A stretch of DNA of 64,000 nt from Ophiodon elongatus (GCA_016806645.1 JACSYO010000075.1:497001-561000); one strand, 5' to 3'; shown: positions 32,038-45,440, counted from the first letter of the stretch. A program made the numbers and translations. The notes: generated by a model not told the origin, from the sequence alone.

Positions 32038-34092
32038 GGCAGAAGTAGTCGTGTAAAGACTGTAAAAAGAGAGAGAAGTTCAAACCCTGGCCCCTTTCTC
32101 ACCTCCACACTGCTGACCAATCACAGCGTGGCGTTGGGCGTGAATGTCAGGTAATCGTTTTTTTGGAAAGTTACAGAAATTATAAAGTAAATGTCAGGGA
32201 TACAGGGAGAGCTCCTTGTCTTCATGGGTGTATTTCTAGTAAAGCACAAAGGCTAGACGTCATAACTTTGCATCATCTCACTATTCTGACTTAAAATGAG
32301 ACATCAGATCAAGTTTAAAAGTTTGAATGGGTCTGACCACATAGCTGTTGCCTCAATTGAGCTCCAATTAACATGTCATTACCTCTTTCACATGTGTATG
32401 CATGTTAACCATGATGTAATCTCCAATCCAGCATTGTTCATCTATCAGGCTGTTGCTGGCAGACAATTGGTCCCATCACAGCCTAATTAAAGGGCTGTAG
32501 CTTGAGCTGCCTGCGTAATGGAAACAACAGTCCATGTATAACTAAAATCAACCAATTTTCACATGATAAAGCAAACAAATACGACTTGGATGGGAGGAGA
32601 ACAATTCGCTGGGCTGGCACCTTGTTTCAGTGACTGCCGCTGGAGTGACTCCCACTCATTAAGCCTGAATGGGAAAATGTGACATCAAAGTGAAAATCCT
32701 CCACATCTATGAGCTATCAGCTGGGTCACTGAAAGACAAGTTATGTAACGTGTGTTAATATTCAGCTATTTCATGTGGATTATCTATAAAACATGCCGCC
32801 CTCTCAAAACGTCTAAACAAATGTAAATTCCCAACAGGAATCTCCCCCCCTTTGCTGTGGCATTGCTTCACGGCTTCTTGTTTTCTGCTCCTTGTCAAGC
32901 CCTCTCTTTGATGGTACTGATCAAATGGATGTCGCTTCCGATGCAGAGAATCAGCCTAATAAAGTAATTAACATCAAATACATTGTTCCTTTTCTTGGTT
33001 TCACTTCCATTTTGTAGGCTTTGTCTGTTTGTTGTTGTCTGAATTGGGGTCTATGACGGGCTATAGAAAACAATTAAACACAAAGTAGCCCTTTGAAGGA
33101 GTTCAGTCAAAGAAATATGCTCAGACTTTTTGGGTTCAGCAGCACTGCTATCAGTGCAAAACTTCTACTTTCATATCTGTGAAAACATATTCTCACTCAC
33201 CCGCTTTTTCTAAAGTTTTGAACTTCAGCCATGGCGAGCACATTTAGCCTGCTTGAGAGGCCTCAATACAGATCCTGGGTTAGACGTTGTCATGTGGTTT
33301 TACAGACAACAATCAACGAAGAAGGCAACAGGATATAAAGAGAGGAAGTTATGTGCTCCTAAAGTAGATATTAGAGAGGAAATTATGACATGTTTAACTC
33401 ACTAACACTACCTCTAAGCAGCTCATAACTCAATCAAACTGCTAAAGCTGAGATGTTTTTTTAATCAAAGAAAATATTTCAATAAAATACAATGAAGTAT
33501 TTCCTAATCATTGGAATTGTGTATTTATACGCATAAGAAACACTATAGACGACAATAACAAGGATAACAGGACTTCAGCATGGTTGAATTGATTTTTTTG
33601 GGCAGTTTTGGTGGTGGTGAAAAAAGTTTGGAGCCTTGTATACCAACTGAAAAAAAATATATATATATATTGGTATCAGCTTTGTATAAGCTGATATGGC
33701 TCATTGACAAGGGGTAATCAGTATCAGCGACAAAATCGTGATTGGGGCATCTCTTAATATATTAATAATAATAATAATAATATTTATTATATAAAAACTT
33801 GACAGTGAAAATTATCTTTTGAAAGTATACTGCCATCACACCATCAACTGCAGTTTGTTATGTCTATATCTGTAGATGTGACAGACATTATTTATTTTTT
33901 AAACTCAACACCTTTTGTTTGCATATCAAAATAAAAGCCATCTAGCATCTTTATGTGTACAGAATGCCTTCATTTGTTAACACAAGGCTTTTATTCAGAA
34001 TTATTTGCAGGACAGTGCGACTTGCGTGGCTCCATAAATTAATAGAGTAGCCTACATGTCTACATGCCCCCTGTTTTCCCCTATTTCCCTCT
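32038..34092. other. Repeat-poor stretch, possible conserved non-coding sequence
   Basis: 32290-32520 and 32620-33000 lack recognisable repeats and contain homeodomain-like AATTA cores (CTCCAATTAACATG, CCTAATTAAAGG, AAGTAATTAACATC). This is suggestive only, because conservation cannot be judged from one sequence. Confidence 0.25.
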
Positions 34093-34310
34093 ACCTGTGT
34101 TTACCTGTGTTTACCTGTGTTTCCCTCTACCTGTGTTTACCTGTGTTTACCTGTGTTTACCTGTGTTTACCTGTGTTTACCTGTGTTTCCCTCTACCTGT
34201 GTTTACCTGTGTTTACCTGTGTTTACCTGTGTTTCCCTCTACCTGTGTTTACCTGTGTTTCCCGCTACCTGTGTTTACTTGTGTTTCCCTCTACCTGTGT
34301 TTCCCTCTGC
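34093..34310. repeat. 10/16-bp minisatellite
   Basis: Interleaved units of CCTGTGTTTA (10 bp) and CCTGTGTTTCCCTCTA (16 bp). The mixed period keeps Cys/Leu/Val-rich frames open in all three plus frames, which are translations of the repeat. Confidence 0.95.
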
Positions 34311-34323
34311 CCCTTCCCCCATT

Positions 34324-34326
<3 letters not shown>

Positions 34327-34387
<61 letters not shown>
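34327..34387. repeat. (GT)n microsatellite
   Basis: An uninterrupted GT tract directly downstream of the 10/16-bp minisatellite. Confidence 0.95.
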
Positions 34388-34389
<2 letters not shown>

Positions 34390-34690
34390 CGTGGCTCCGG
34401 TCTCCTCCCGGCTCCCTCCTGATTACTACTTATTCACCTGTCCAGACCACCCAGCTGATCAACTCATCTACTCAACAGTTTATTGTGGTAGCTTAGTGTT
34501 CTCGGCCGCTCAGTGTTATAGATTCTGAGTTAATCCAACTGTTTTCATTTACTTGTACTCACCTTGTCTCCCTGTGCCCTCTGGCTCCCCAGCCTGTCTC
34601 CCTGCCACGGTCCAACCCCGCTCTGCCTGCCCTGCTTTGTTCTGAAACATTCTGGGCATTATGAAAGGCAAACTGGCAGCAGCAGCAAAG

Positions 34691-34691
<1 letters not shown>

Positions 34692-34754
<63 letters not shown>

Positions 34755-34776
34755 GTGTGGTTAGGGTTAGGGTTAA
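34692..34776. repeat. (GT)n microsatellite ending in telomere-like GGTTAG repeats
   Basis: A GT tract to 34760 passes directly into GGTTAGGGTTAGGGTTAA (34759-34776), two and a half units of the vertebrate telomere hexamer. Confidence 0.9.
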
Positions 34777-36292
34777 CTCAACTCAGGCGAGTTCCATGAT
34801 ATACATGAAGAGACCAAACCCAGGTGGTTACATGCACTTTCCAAAATGATACGGTTCACCCAAGTGCACCATTGATCAAGTAACCACCATGTGATGGATT
34901 GTGGGATATTTTGGGATTGTGGACAACAAGGGATATAGTGGACAATGTCTACCAAATCAAGGCGAAATAATGCTGTATTTCTTAGCTATATTTGAAATGG
35001 AACAGGCCTTGTAGACCCATTATGATATATTTAGCATTTTTCAGACAGTTTTGCACTCTAGCTATTCCCAGCAGGGGCTATCTTCAAAGACCGGCCCGAA
35101 ACAGGCCGTGTCGGTGTTAAAGCCACCCATCCCACACTGCTAATAACATAACCAGGCTTGTCTGACTCCTGTAACTTAAAATAGCCAAACTGGGATTACA
35201 GTTAGCACCATCGAGCGATCCATAACGCACATGTGGTCAGTTGAATCCTTTTTACTGTATATCCTCACATTTTAGAATGTCATTAAATCAGAGTTCTGCT
35301 TTGTGAAATATGAACAATTCATCAGAAGAGCTGAGTGACTTGTGGAAAGTCGGTTTGATAAGTTAATTCACATTTGTAATAACAGACAAGACACACAGAG
35401 GTTTTAACTGTCCCTACTGTTAACATATTGTTAACAGTAGTCTACTCCTAATAACACCAAACCAAACAGTATAAGGTTCTGTAAAACAATGAGCTGACAG
35501 ACCTCAAAAGGCTCAATAACTGCAGAATCCAAAATACATTTAGTCATGACATGTTACCACAAGACATTCATTCAGGGAAATGACTTATTAGCAATATTTT
35601 AACCAAATAATGACCAATCGTGATCATGATCATAATTGCCTAGCGGACAAATGATTTCTCATATGTCTCTATTGACATTTCTTTTGAGGTACCACAGCCA
35701 CTGCTGCTTCTTGGCCTAAGACTAAGTTGACTATTTATATTTTGAAATCAATATCTTTGGAAAAGCCACAGCAAATCTTCATGACAAACAAAGAGATGCT
35801 AGACGTATCATTTACAGTCCACTCTATCCTCCTTGTGAGTTTGCACAGTGCAGAGACTTTGTTTTTAGTGATTTGTAGGCAGCATTACTTATTATCCAGA
35901 TCAAAGTTTAAAGCTATAGGTATCCAGGAAATATTAACCTAACAGCATGTAATCTGAATGATTTTGATTTGATTAATTATCTTGCTCTTGACTCACAGTC
36001 TAAAACAGCTTAACAGCTTAATTTTGTCATGAATAAATGCTTTGAACATGTCTGCACTTCAGGCAGAGCATTTTGACTGTGACAAAATTGGGAGCAAAGA
36101 CGAAAACACAGATTTCTCAAAATTGCTCAATGTGTGTATCTAATAATTTCCAATGTTTGACAAATTTAGCTTTTTCATTGTCTTATTCTTTTTTTTCATG
36201 TTAGGTAAGCTTGCAGGGGAATGGCAATTGTAGATATTGTCACAATAATTATGTATTATTATTATTGTCATAATAAATCTGGTTTAAATCTG
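34777..36292. other. No recognisable gene or element
   Basis: Ordinary AT-rich sequence, with no supported exon. A short near-palindrome with TGTTAACA lies near 35416-35440. Confidence 0.4.
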
Positions 36293-36365
36293 ATTTCTTG
36301 TGGATGTGGAAGTATTGTGTCTGGTTGAGGACCACAACCACAATACTTCAACATCCACAAGAAAT
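36293..36365. repeat. 27-bp inverted repeat (hairpin) with 19-nt loop
   Basis: ATTTCTTGTGGATGTGGAAG + TATTGTG (36293-36319) pairs with 36339-36365 at 26 of 27 positions. The loop is 36320-36338. The stem is much longer than expected by chance in this composition. Confidence 0.9.
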
Positions 36366-36369
36366 TGGA

Positions 36370-37050
36370 AGCTCCCACAAAGCTGTGCAACGTATCTTCA
36401 TACAACGGTTCGTATTAAATCTTGCAAAAAGTTACTATTCATTTTTTGTGCGTTTTCCTACGAAAGCAAGCAACACTTGTCAATTTTCCAATTGTTACAT
36501 GTATATGGTCTGTTTAAAATAACCTTCCATCTTCACAGGAAGGTTCAATTGAGTTTAGACAATGAAACTACTTGGTTAGGAAAAGATCATGAAATACTTG
36601 CTTAGGTCTAGGCAACAAAATTACTTCGGTTTAGGAAAAGATCCTAGTTTGGGTTAAAATAACTACGTAAGTGTTGTCACTACATTACGCAAGTTACGTG
36701 ACAAATAAATCAACATTGACTTGTCGTCTCACGTGGGGAACAAACAGCAGTCTTCCTGGCTGAAAGATCGCTGGTTGAACAACAAACTACTTCCTTATGT
36801 TAAGGCACCAAAACTAGGTTTTAGAAGAAAACATCATGGTTAGGCTGACTGCGAAACTGAAACAGTACAAAACAACAATGCAAAACAAGTACTTGGTTAT
36901 GTTTAATTAACAAAACTACTTGGTAATGTTTCGGCCCAAAAAATATACTACTTTATGGTTATGTTGAGGCAACAATATGTTTTGGTTCACACATGACACG
37001 AACGAAAGTCTCCTGGGTGAAAGCCCTTTATTTTTTTTAACCATGCAACA
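36370..37050 (+). mobile_element. Dispersed repeat, 'ACTACTTGG' family, copy 3 (longest)
   Basis: Contains AAAAAGTTACTATTCATTTT, CCTACGAAAGCAAGCAACAC, AACCTTCCATCTTCACAGGA, GAAACTACTTGGTTAGGAAA, GATCCTAGTTTGGGTTAAAA and GACAAATAAATCAACATTGA. A diverged tandem part follows with three or more further ACTACTTGGTTATG-like units. It ends near CACCCTGACCTCCCG. No ORF. Confidence 0.65.
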
Positions 37051-37383
37051 CCCTGACCTCCCGACGCAGATTTCCTCGGACTCATTTGAAATTTATTTGT
37101 GAAACGTCTAAAGCAAACATAATCCATGACAAAATACGCTTCCCTCAAAGTTTAATCACAATGCAGTCCAAGACAGGGCTGCAATGGGAGGCACTGGAAC
37201 TCAACACGTCAACCAACACAGCACGGTCTTTGTAATAAACACGCCACCAACCTAAGGTGAGAGCTCGTAGTCTATCCTACTCAGAGTCAAAGCATCTCCC
37301 CTCCCCCACACAATCAAAACATATTAAAACGCACAAATATGATCGAGTCCAACTCCCTGAGGAACGGCTTCGCTGGACAGTGT

Positions 37384-37498
37384 GGACGGAGCTCGGCTGG
37401 ACACGGTGCGGACGGAGCTCGGCTGGACTCGGTGCGGACGGAGCTCGGCTGGACTCGGTGCGGACGGAGCTCGGCTGGACTCGGTGCGGACTCGGTGT
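37384..37498. repeat. 26-bp minisatellite, about 4 copies
   Basis: Unit GACGGAGCTCGGCTGGACTC + GGTGCG, four copies with one ACACGG variant plus a partial unit. GC-rich and CpG-containing. Confidence 0.95.
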
Positions 37499-37929
37499 GG
37501 ATTTCGAGGGGATCTGCAACACACGAGGAGCAATAGTGGCTTCTGCACTCTGTTTAACCGGACCCTGACTATCTACAGGAGGTGGCCAACCTCCCCTCCA
37601 CATGTTGGAACATCTAACCCCCTGCTCTGGCTGTCTTCATCACCAGTAGTTCTAAACAGCTGTGAAAGACACCCTCCCTTCCAAAAGGGCTCCCTCAACA
37701 ACGAGGTCCCACCTCGACTTCCATGTCTCAACTGCCTCTCAACCCCGAGTGTCTCCCGCTCACAATCACACCTGTTGTCAGTTCATTCCCATTCACAACC
37801 TGAAGACTTGTTTTCACGCCCTTGTGCTCAGCACCTGTGATATATAACAGCCATGGTTCTGATTCTATTTTTTCTTCAGCGTTGAGCAGGCAGCAAATAA
37901 AGAAGTTAAGAACATAAGGACGGCCATCA

Positions 37930-39060
37930 GTGTACGTGGGCGTACTGGCTGCCAGATCAGCTGCTTCCTCCTATCTGACCTCCCTCCCACCCAGCTGTCC
38001 ATGCCGTGTTAGCCCGTGGCAACTCCGTTGGGATCACTGGAGGCTTATAATGATGAGGGCTACGGAGCCCCACAGGTGCAGGTTTTTCTCTGTCCCCAGC
38101 ACGGCCAGGGTCCTGCAGCAGTGGATTCTCCTTCTCCAGATATTTACCCCTTTTATTTATAGGCCCTGCCGGGCACCATTACAAAGGTCTGAGAGGCCTC
38201 ACGATGCAGGCAGAACAACCTGAGTCTGCTCCCAGCCCTTCAGACATCTACCAGCAAGAGCCGGTGGCCGGACATCCTCCACTGTGGCCTCATTTCTGCC
38301 ATTCACAGGAGACACCAGCGAATGTGGGCCTGTACGCTGAATGGGACCAATTGGAAAGGGTAGAGCTGCCCCCTGCAGAGGTCCACACTATAGAGGGCGC
38401 CAGGGCCCCTTCTACCACAGCGTGTTATGCTGGTAGATGGTCCGCTTTCAGAGCTGGTGTGAGGGGAGAAGGCTCAGATACCACGTCATATCTCTGGCCT
38501 AGCGTGTTAACCTACCTTCACTCGTTGGAAGTTAATAATTTGGCCACATCACCAAGGATCTAACACTGGTGCTGCTCGCTCTTGGCCCTGACATCAGCTA
38601 GAGTCAGGCACCATTCACTCTAAAACCCATCATGTCCAATGGCTGGCACGGTACCACAACCGTTTTCTTGCTGCACTGAGCAAAGCGTGTGGCAGAGGGC
38701 ACCTCTCGCCGAGTGCGGTGCCAAGGTCTGTCTCGCCATCCTGCCTTTTATTAGACCAACGCATAGTAATCGTGGAGCCAACTCTCTTTTTTACTCCTAA
38801 AGATCTTGGCAAACTCCTTTTGGTCGAGAATCAGTTCTCTGCAAGGGTTTTTCCTTCCGCCTCACCACAATTAGGCAAAAGGAGGGCTTGCTCTGTCTCA
38901 GTATGTTGTACTCACGGTGTTCATTCATTACAGAGGGCACTCGCAAGGTATGACTCAACGTTTGTCCCACTGGCTGTGTGACGCCTTCACACAGGCCCAC
39001 AGTGCCTCTGCAGGGCCCGAGCCCAGCCCAAATCCTCTAAGCGTGTCGGGCTGACTCTCA
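37930..39060 (+). pseudogene. Relic of a tyrosine-recombinase (DIRS-like) retrotransposon
   Basis: Several plus-strand peptides in shifting frames fit the recombinase of DIRS-group elements in the expected order. RAPSTTACYAGRWSAFRAG (from about 38399) is the N-terminal core-binding part. LALTSARVRHHSL (from 38582) is the catalytic-domain start with the first Arg. RALARYDSTF, then QRLSHWLCDAFTQAHSAS (from 38956), is the block before the catalytic His/Arg. In intact elements this enzyme integrates a circular DNA intermediate in place of a DDE integrase. Here stops and frameshifts break every piece and no reverse transcriptase part is seen. The identification is from motif memory. Confidence 0.55.
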
Positions 39061-41000
39061 CCCCTCACAACTGACACATTGGCCTTTATGCACATTTATA
39101 CTTTGCCTTTGGGTAACTGGAATCAGACGCGAGAAGGACGAATTGCACTCAGTCGCAAAACTTTTAAGAGCGTGTTTGAGCTTTTATATTCTAAGTGCAT
39201 CTTGTTCAAGGACCAAGGAAAGTGTGGGGGGCGGGGGGGCATAGGCCTGTATTACTGATTTATGAGTATTGGGTAACGTTACAGAACACTTTATTGGTCC
39301 GACACCTAGGCCAGGCGGTTCAATATCGAGGGGGACATCTTTTTTAATAAAATTGATTTAACCATGCTATAGCCATAAAGGCTAAACAGCCACAACATAA
39401 GGCTACTGTTTCAATATCAAATAATGCATTCCTCAGAATACTAAGAACATAGCACCAAGCTGAATATTTTATAAAATCAGCAGGTGGAGGCACGTAGAGA
39501 CAGCTGTTGTTGACAGCCTGTGTTGCTCTCAATTCCATTCAATTCTATGTGGCTTTTTTTGGACACGCAAGTAAAAAAATAAAAATAAAACAACGTTGCC
39601 AAAGCATCAAAATAAATCTCTCTCTTTATAACTAAACCAAACGGAGTGACGTGTTCTGTCTTTCTGTCTATGGATCTCCGCTCTGCTTCAGGAGAAGTAT
39701 CAGGTTCTGTTGTTAAATTTACAAATGTGGGACTTGGTCTTGGACTTTGCTTGGGCTTGGTACAGCAGTCTCTAGTGGCCGCTGGTATTTGCTTGTAGGA
39801 AGGTGTCTGTTTCACGGTGAAAGCCCATTGACCCTTTCAGCGTTTGCTTCAAAATACATCCTATCACTGCTGCTTGGGAGTAAAAAGGATTTATTCATAG
39901 AGGAGGGGATGCAGATCCACGTGAGCATGAAATAAACCAGACATTGTTACCAAATCTCACAAACAATTTCACATGGAATCTCTCCCACTCAACGTCTCCC
40001 TGTCTCTCATACCTACACCTCTCATTTTCTCTCGTACTTGTTGTCTCTACCCATCCATGTCTTGAACGTCTCTCTCCCCTCTCCACGTTTGCCCTCCGCC
40101 TCCTTCCGTCTTCTTCTCGTTACCGTTTTATAGGCTTGTTAGTTCCACTTGAGATGCCAAATGACAAACAATCTAAACCCAGTGAGCCGCTACCTTGCTG
40201 CCCTCGTAGAGCTGCAGAGTCTGAACAAACAGGATATGAGCTGAAACACTCACACAGCCCGCCCCCGCCCGCCCACCACGAATCCTCATATAGGATTCAG
40301 ACACTTAAACACACACATGAGCTGTGTAACGACAAACACAAAGTCCTTTTTTAACCTTTGAATTGACGGTGTGAAGAGGCAGCGAGCAGGGTTAGATCAG
40401 CTACTGAAGTGTAGCTTTCATTTTCACACTTGATTAATTCTTTATAACTAGAAATGATTATAGCAATGTCATTTGTATTTGTATTTGCGTGTATAATTTA
40501 ATGTCAAATTATATTTTGTATACTGTGCTGAGTTGTACTGTCCCTTTATGGTCACAATGCTATTATAGCAGTTGTGTATACATTCATTGTTGCTCATCAA
40601 AACTCAAACAAACATGTTGCATTTCCTTCCTCATGAAACCCAACCTTTTTTAAATCTGGCATTGTTTACGTCCATGTTTACTAGCTTGCACTCGTCTTCC
40701 TTAAATCCTGCCTTTTGTTGCTTCCTATAGATCAATGGAATACTGGGACATCTACTGACTTTACTACGATATTTAATATAATGATGTCCAAATCAATTAC
40801 GTAGATATGGTTTGTACGACTGAGCCTGTGAGTTGTTTGATGTTTTCTGTGGCTCTGGAGATGCTTTATGAAGCTGGAGAAAATGACTTGCACAGAAAAG
40901 ACTAGAAAAAAAGACCACTCAAAGACAACAAACAGGTGCTAATATGTGTTTATTATATTACTTTCATTACAACCGTGGTATTAAGTACTTTATGTATTAA
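39061..41000. other. No recognisable gene or element
   Basis: A G-rich spot at 39225-39238. The region 39950-40130 is CT-rich. No supported exon. Confidence 0.4.
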
Positions 41001-41120
41001 AGGGATAGTTTGGATTGTTTCAAGTGGGTTTCGTAAGAGGGTCTTACCAACAGTCTGTGTGTTACCTTCAGATGGCGGTCGGCATGCGGCAAGTATTTCA
41101 TCAACAATTTCCAAATGATT
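41001..41120 (+). mobile_element. Dispersed fish repeat fragment
   Basis: AAGGGATAGTTTGGATTGTT, TTCAAGTGGG, then GTGTTACCTTCAGATGGCGG and TCGGCATGC match a common teleost interspersed repeat pattern. Confidence 0.45.
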
Positions 41121-43077
41121 CAATTTAAAGATTTGAATCAACATGATACATATCTGGGAGGGAGATTCAAGTGATGTGACGTGACATTAGTTAAAGAGCA
41201 AAATTATTTTTCCTTTTTATGTGATATTTAGAGACGTTACAGAAACCCTGACATTGAAATGTTTGTTTTTGTTTGAGAAAGATTCCTTTTAAATACAGCA
41301 GCGGATCCCTTGGATATCAATATCCCATTATTAAACATAATTTACAACAAACATTACAAGACTGACACTCCGCTGAGGGCTGACGGTAAGTGGTATTAAT
41401 ATCAGAGAGGGTCTATGGGATTAACATCCTATATGTTTCCTCTGAGAGAGATTTAAATATCCTGCATCATAGCGTAAATAATAACACTGTCGAAGAACAA
41501 AGACAAAACAGTGGAGTGAGTGCAAAATTATAGAATGAGTAAATATGGTAAACAATTGACTATTTTTAAACATTGAACCTTGAGGTAGAGTGGTTGTCGT
41601 AAAGTGTGGTCATCAGCACCAAGCCAGCCACGCAGTTCTTCCACGTAGCCCATCCGCTGGAATCGGGCATTTCCCTCCACGGCCCAACACTGTTTGGTGT
41701 TGATGAAGAATACATTGAGGCCAATGCAGATTTATTATCCAAATGGCGCCTGGGTGCTGCTTCACCCCCCTTACTGTGTTGACCTCTTGACTTGATCAAA
41801 TGCCAACTGTGTGTCCTTCCTCCAGGTCTGACTGCACATGCGCCCTTCCTGCCTTTGGTTACCACATTATACCTACGTTATGTCTGATCACGGTCTTCCC
41901 TGGCCTTTTGTTCGCCACTATTTACATACAGTCTAATCACTGCTTAGGCTTACTGTATGAAAGGCTTCCTTTCCATTCGCTCTGGGTCACCTCGCCGGCT
42001 CAGCTCGGCTCTGTGTCTGTAAGTTCACCAGTGTGCCGGCATGCTTCATTGAACTCTCACTGCCACAGCAACCTCCTAACTGGACTTGACATGATTTTCT
42101 TCAACAGTGTATACATGGTTAAGTGCGCATGCTGTACCCCAACGCGCTACCAATTTTCAATCCAGTTTCCTTATTCCTATTCAATATATGTATTCTGGTT
42201 TATTGCTTTGTTTGATTATTTATTTCTGTTTGCTGGATGCAATTTTACGTCAAATGACGTAGCAATAAGTGTCCTCTTCGTTAGGCATGGTATAAAATGT
42301 TGGATGGGAACTATTATATAAAAAATTACAAAAATCCAGAGAAAGAAAAAAAACATGAGCAACCCATGTGAACCATAAAAACCATGTGACACCCCGGCTC
42401 CCACACACAGGGCACTTCTCCTTTATCAAACATCTGCCGATACTGTGTTTTGTTGTTGGCTCTGGGCCTTGGTGAGTGACTGTTCCATGCTACTATCTGA
42501 GCCATCACCACCCTCGTGTGTGCGTGTGTGTTGGACGTGTGTGTTTGTTTTCTGTGGTGGAGGGGAGGCGCAGGGTGAACAAACATGTCCTTTTGAGTCA
42601 GCGGCTGCCGAGCTAATATTGACCAGCGTGCCCGGCGACATGCAGAAGGTCAAATTAAGCACAGTAGCGATGGGCTCAGGGCACAAAGCGCCAATGACAT
42701 GCCTTATCACCTGGATGAATTAGCCTCCGTCTGTCAGACTGATCACCAACACACCACGAAATGAGAGGCGGATTGGGGAGGGGGTTGTATTTGAAAGGGG
42801 TCATTTTTAGGCGTTTATTCTTTTCCGCCACCTCCTGTCCAGATAAGAAGACCTGGAAAAAGGGGATTATGTCTACCTGAAGCAAAGACATAGGGTACAA
42901 GCACTCACTGCCTGTTCTTCTTCTTTTCTTTTCTTTTCTTTTAGAATCTCTTGAAAACTGCAAGTTCCTTAATTTAACCCTGAAAACACACCCACCACCT
43001 TCCTACATTAGGGTATTGATGTATACATTCCTTTGAAATGCTTGAAGACATCTGTTAATTTATATATTAGGTATCCA
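41121..43077. other. No recognisable gene; (TTTTC)n at 42917-42942
   Basis: A pentanucleotide TTTTC/TTCTT tract lies at 42917-42942. 42590-42735 is repeat-free with balanced composition and could be non-coding functional sequence, but nothing demonstrates it. The minus-strand frame at 41566-41865 has no domain I know. Confidence 0.35.
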
Positions 43078-43150
43078 AGCGGAGCCGGGGATCGAACCGC
43101 TGATCCTGTGAAGGACGACCCTGCTCTAACACTGAGCCACAGTCGCTCCC
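43078..43150 (-). mobile_element. tRNA-derived SINE head, copy 6 (fragment)
   Basis: Only the tRNA-like head survives: on the plus strand GAGCCGGGGATCGAACCGCT, then GAAGGACGACCCTGCTCTAA and CACTGAGCCACAG. On the minus strand the B box reads GGTTCGATCCC. Confidence 0.75.
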
Positions 43151-45440
43151 TCCATAGCATTGCTTCATACCGTAGCAGAGGTATTTTGAAAAACACTGTG
43201 TGTGTGGCACAATGTCTCTACCTAGTGTTGAGTTTGGATTAAGCTAGCAGTATGAAGTCAGCAACAATAGGTTTGCTTCCATAGAGAACAGGAAATAAAG
43301 TCACAGCACACATTTCGTTTAAACTTAAGCATGTGATGTAAAATGTTTCGTTTGTTAAGACGATATTATCGCTGTGGGGATTTCCGTTTGTAAGATAATG
43401 GTAACTCCCGTCATGTGTCAGGCTAACGGACTAAGCACCAGTTATTTAACACATTGTGGAAGTTATGTTTGCCACGTTGGGAATTATTTCAGCATGATAG
43501 TATATTGTGTAGTTGATTGAATATGCTTCTGTAACTTAACAGTGATTTCATGTGTTTTTCTTGTGTGAGTTTTAGTTGTACAGGGTTTTCATGTGGGAAG
43601 CAATATATGAACAGCCTGAACTTGGAAGTTTGTATCACATTTATAGAACTGTTATTTATTTTAATAGTTTTATTATCTACAGTTTTACCGCATTGTCACT
43701 GGTCGCTTTACTGCCAGCCTGTCGCGCACATGTTAGCGAATAAAAGATGCCATTTGTAAATCATCATTGGACCAACGCAATATTGTATTCTGGTTTGTGA
43801 TTGGCAAACAACCCAAGGAGGACATGTTCCCTTGGAGTGTCATTTTACAAGTTTTGGCCAATCACAGATTAGCATGAAGAAAAGGCATTAGATTCATTTG
43901 ATAGAAGAGGTCGTGCTCTAAGGGAGGACAGGGTAATATAGCTACTACCTGCATCATAGAGTGACATTCCTTGGATCTCCTCTAAATAGATTCCGAATTA
44001 GCTTAAAAATGAACCACAAAATGATGTTATGAAATCATAAGGCGCTACCCTATGAAAATAAAACTCCCTGAACATCAACATGCACACTATACTGTAGGCT
44101 CAGTATACATATGCACAACACGTCCCTTGGGTAGATTTATTGAGTTTATTATTGTTAATAAGTAAACAGAGCAGTTTCAAAGGAGCAAAGGGATGTAGAA
44201 ACACAAATATGCTGCAGTGGGAATTTACAACGTGAAGTCAAAAATAAATATACTTTGTAATGTTGAAAAATCCTTATTAAGAGAAAATGAAAAGAGAAGG
44301 AAGAGTAGCCAAAACATATTATCGGTGTTCCCATATTGACTAGTTAGATAAAGTAATACATAAGACAATAAAAAAGAAAAGATTTATGTACTGGGCACGT
44401 ATTCCTGACATCAGTAATAAAAGGAAAACCCAGGTTGTGTTAGTTTGCACACCCTCAAAACTGCTGCTGCTGTAGCCTAATTGTATTTTAAAAGATTTTA
44501 CTAATTGCATTACAAAGGAAACAAAAGCCAATTTACCTTTTCCTCAAACCAACTGGAGGGTTGTTAATTGGATCAGTGAAAACCAGGGTTTCATTGGAAT
44601 GTCTCTGTGGTTTGTCTTTAGAGCCGAGGTGAGGGTCACTATTACACTTTTCAGACAAGAAGGCTGCGTTTCTAAACCAACAGGAATAAAGGAGGTGTTC
44701 CAAACTGGTTCTCACAAGAAAGCATACTCTGTTACTGTAAAAAGAAAAAACATAGCTGCATATCTGCAGCAGCAGGATTTTAAAGTGCTATCTCAAAAGC
44801 CTGTTAGCTTTTAAGGGCGTTCACTTGGATCCCTTCAGCCCTCCAAAAAACCTCAGAGCGATTCGTCAGCATTTTATGTGCATATGTAAACACTCCTAAA
44901 GAACTCAGACCCTTCTGAAACAAACCACATTATACCTCCTCAGGAGGTGGCCTGAGTACGGTTAGCTTCAAGTCCGCGTTGCAGTTTGCATTGTGAACAC
45001 AACACACTCTGAGTTCGCTTTGTCACTTAATCATTGTATTTCAGCCCTCTTGGCTGGCCATTAGGGATGACCCGTTTGATCATCTGCAGATTGTTTTTTG
45101 TCGATATTCAGTAAAAATATGTGATCGGAAGATGCATTAATGCTTTTTAGTCGCCAAACTACATTTCACCAACAGAGACAACGGCAATGACGATATGGTT
45201 AACCAAAAGTTTATTACATATTGAAGATGGAGAGGAGCCATGATCATTCAGGAGGAATGCTTTAAGGGTATGGAAAGAGGTCGAGGGATGAAGGGATTGG
45301 GTTCATGTGATGAATGAATTAGGGGTCAAGGGATTATACAGAGCCCCCAAGAGTAAACTTTGGGAAGAAAGGTGCGTGTCAACATTTCTGATGTAGTTCA
45401 GGTTGGAGTGGATGTATGTGAGGTTCGCAGGAGAAGACCA
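43151..45440. other. No recognisable gene
   Basis: The block at about 44820-45040 (CTCAGGAGGTGGCCTGAGTA, then GCAGTTTGCATTGTGAACAC) resembles a terminal part of a DNA transposon, but I cannot place it. The rest is unassigned. Confidence 0.3.

Noticed and set aside
34056..34528. Cys/Val/Leu-rich frames in all three plus frames (up to 154 codons)
   Set aside because: They come from the 10/16-bp minisatellite and the GT tract.
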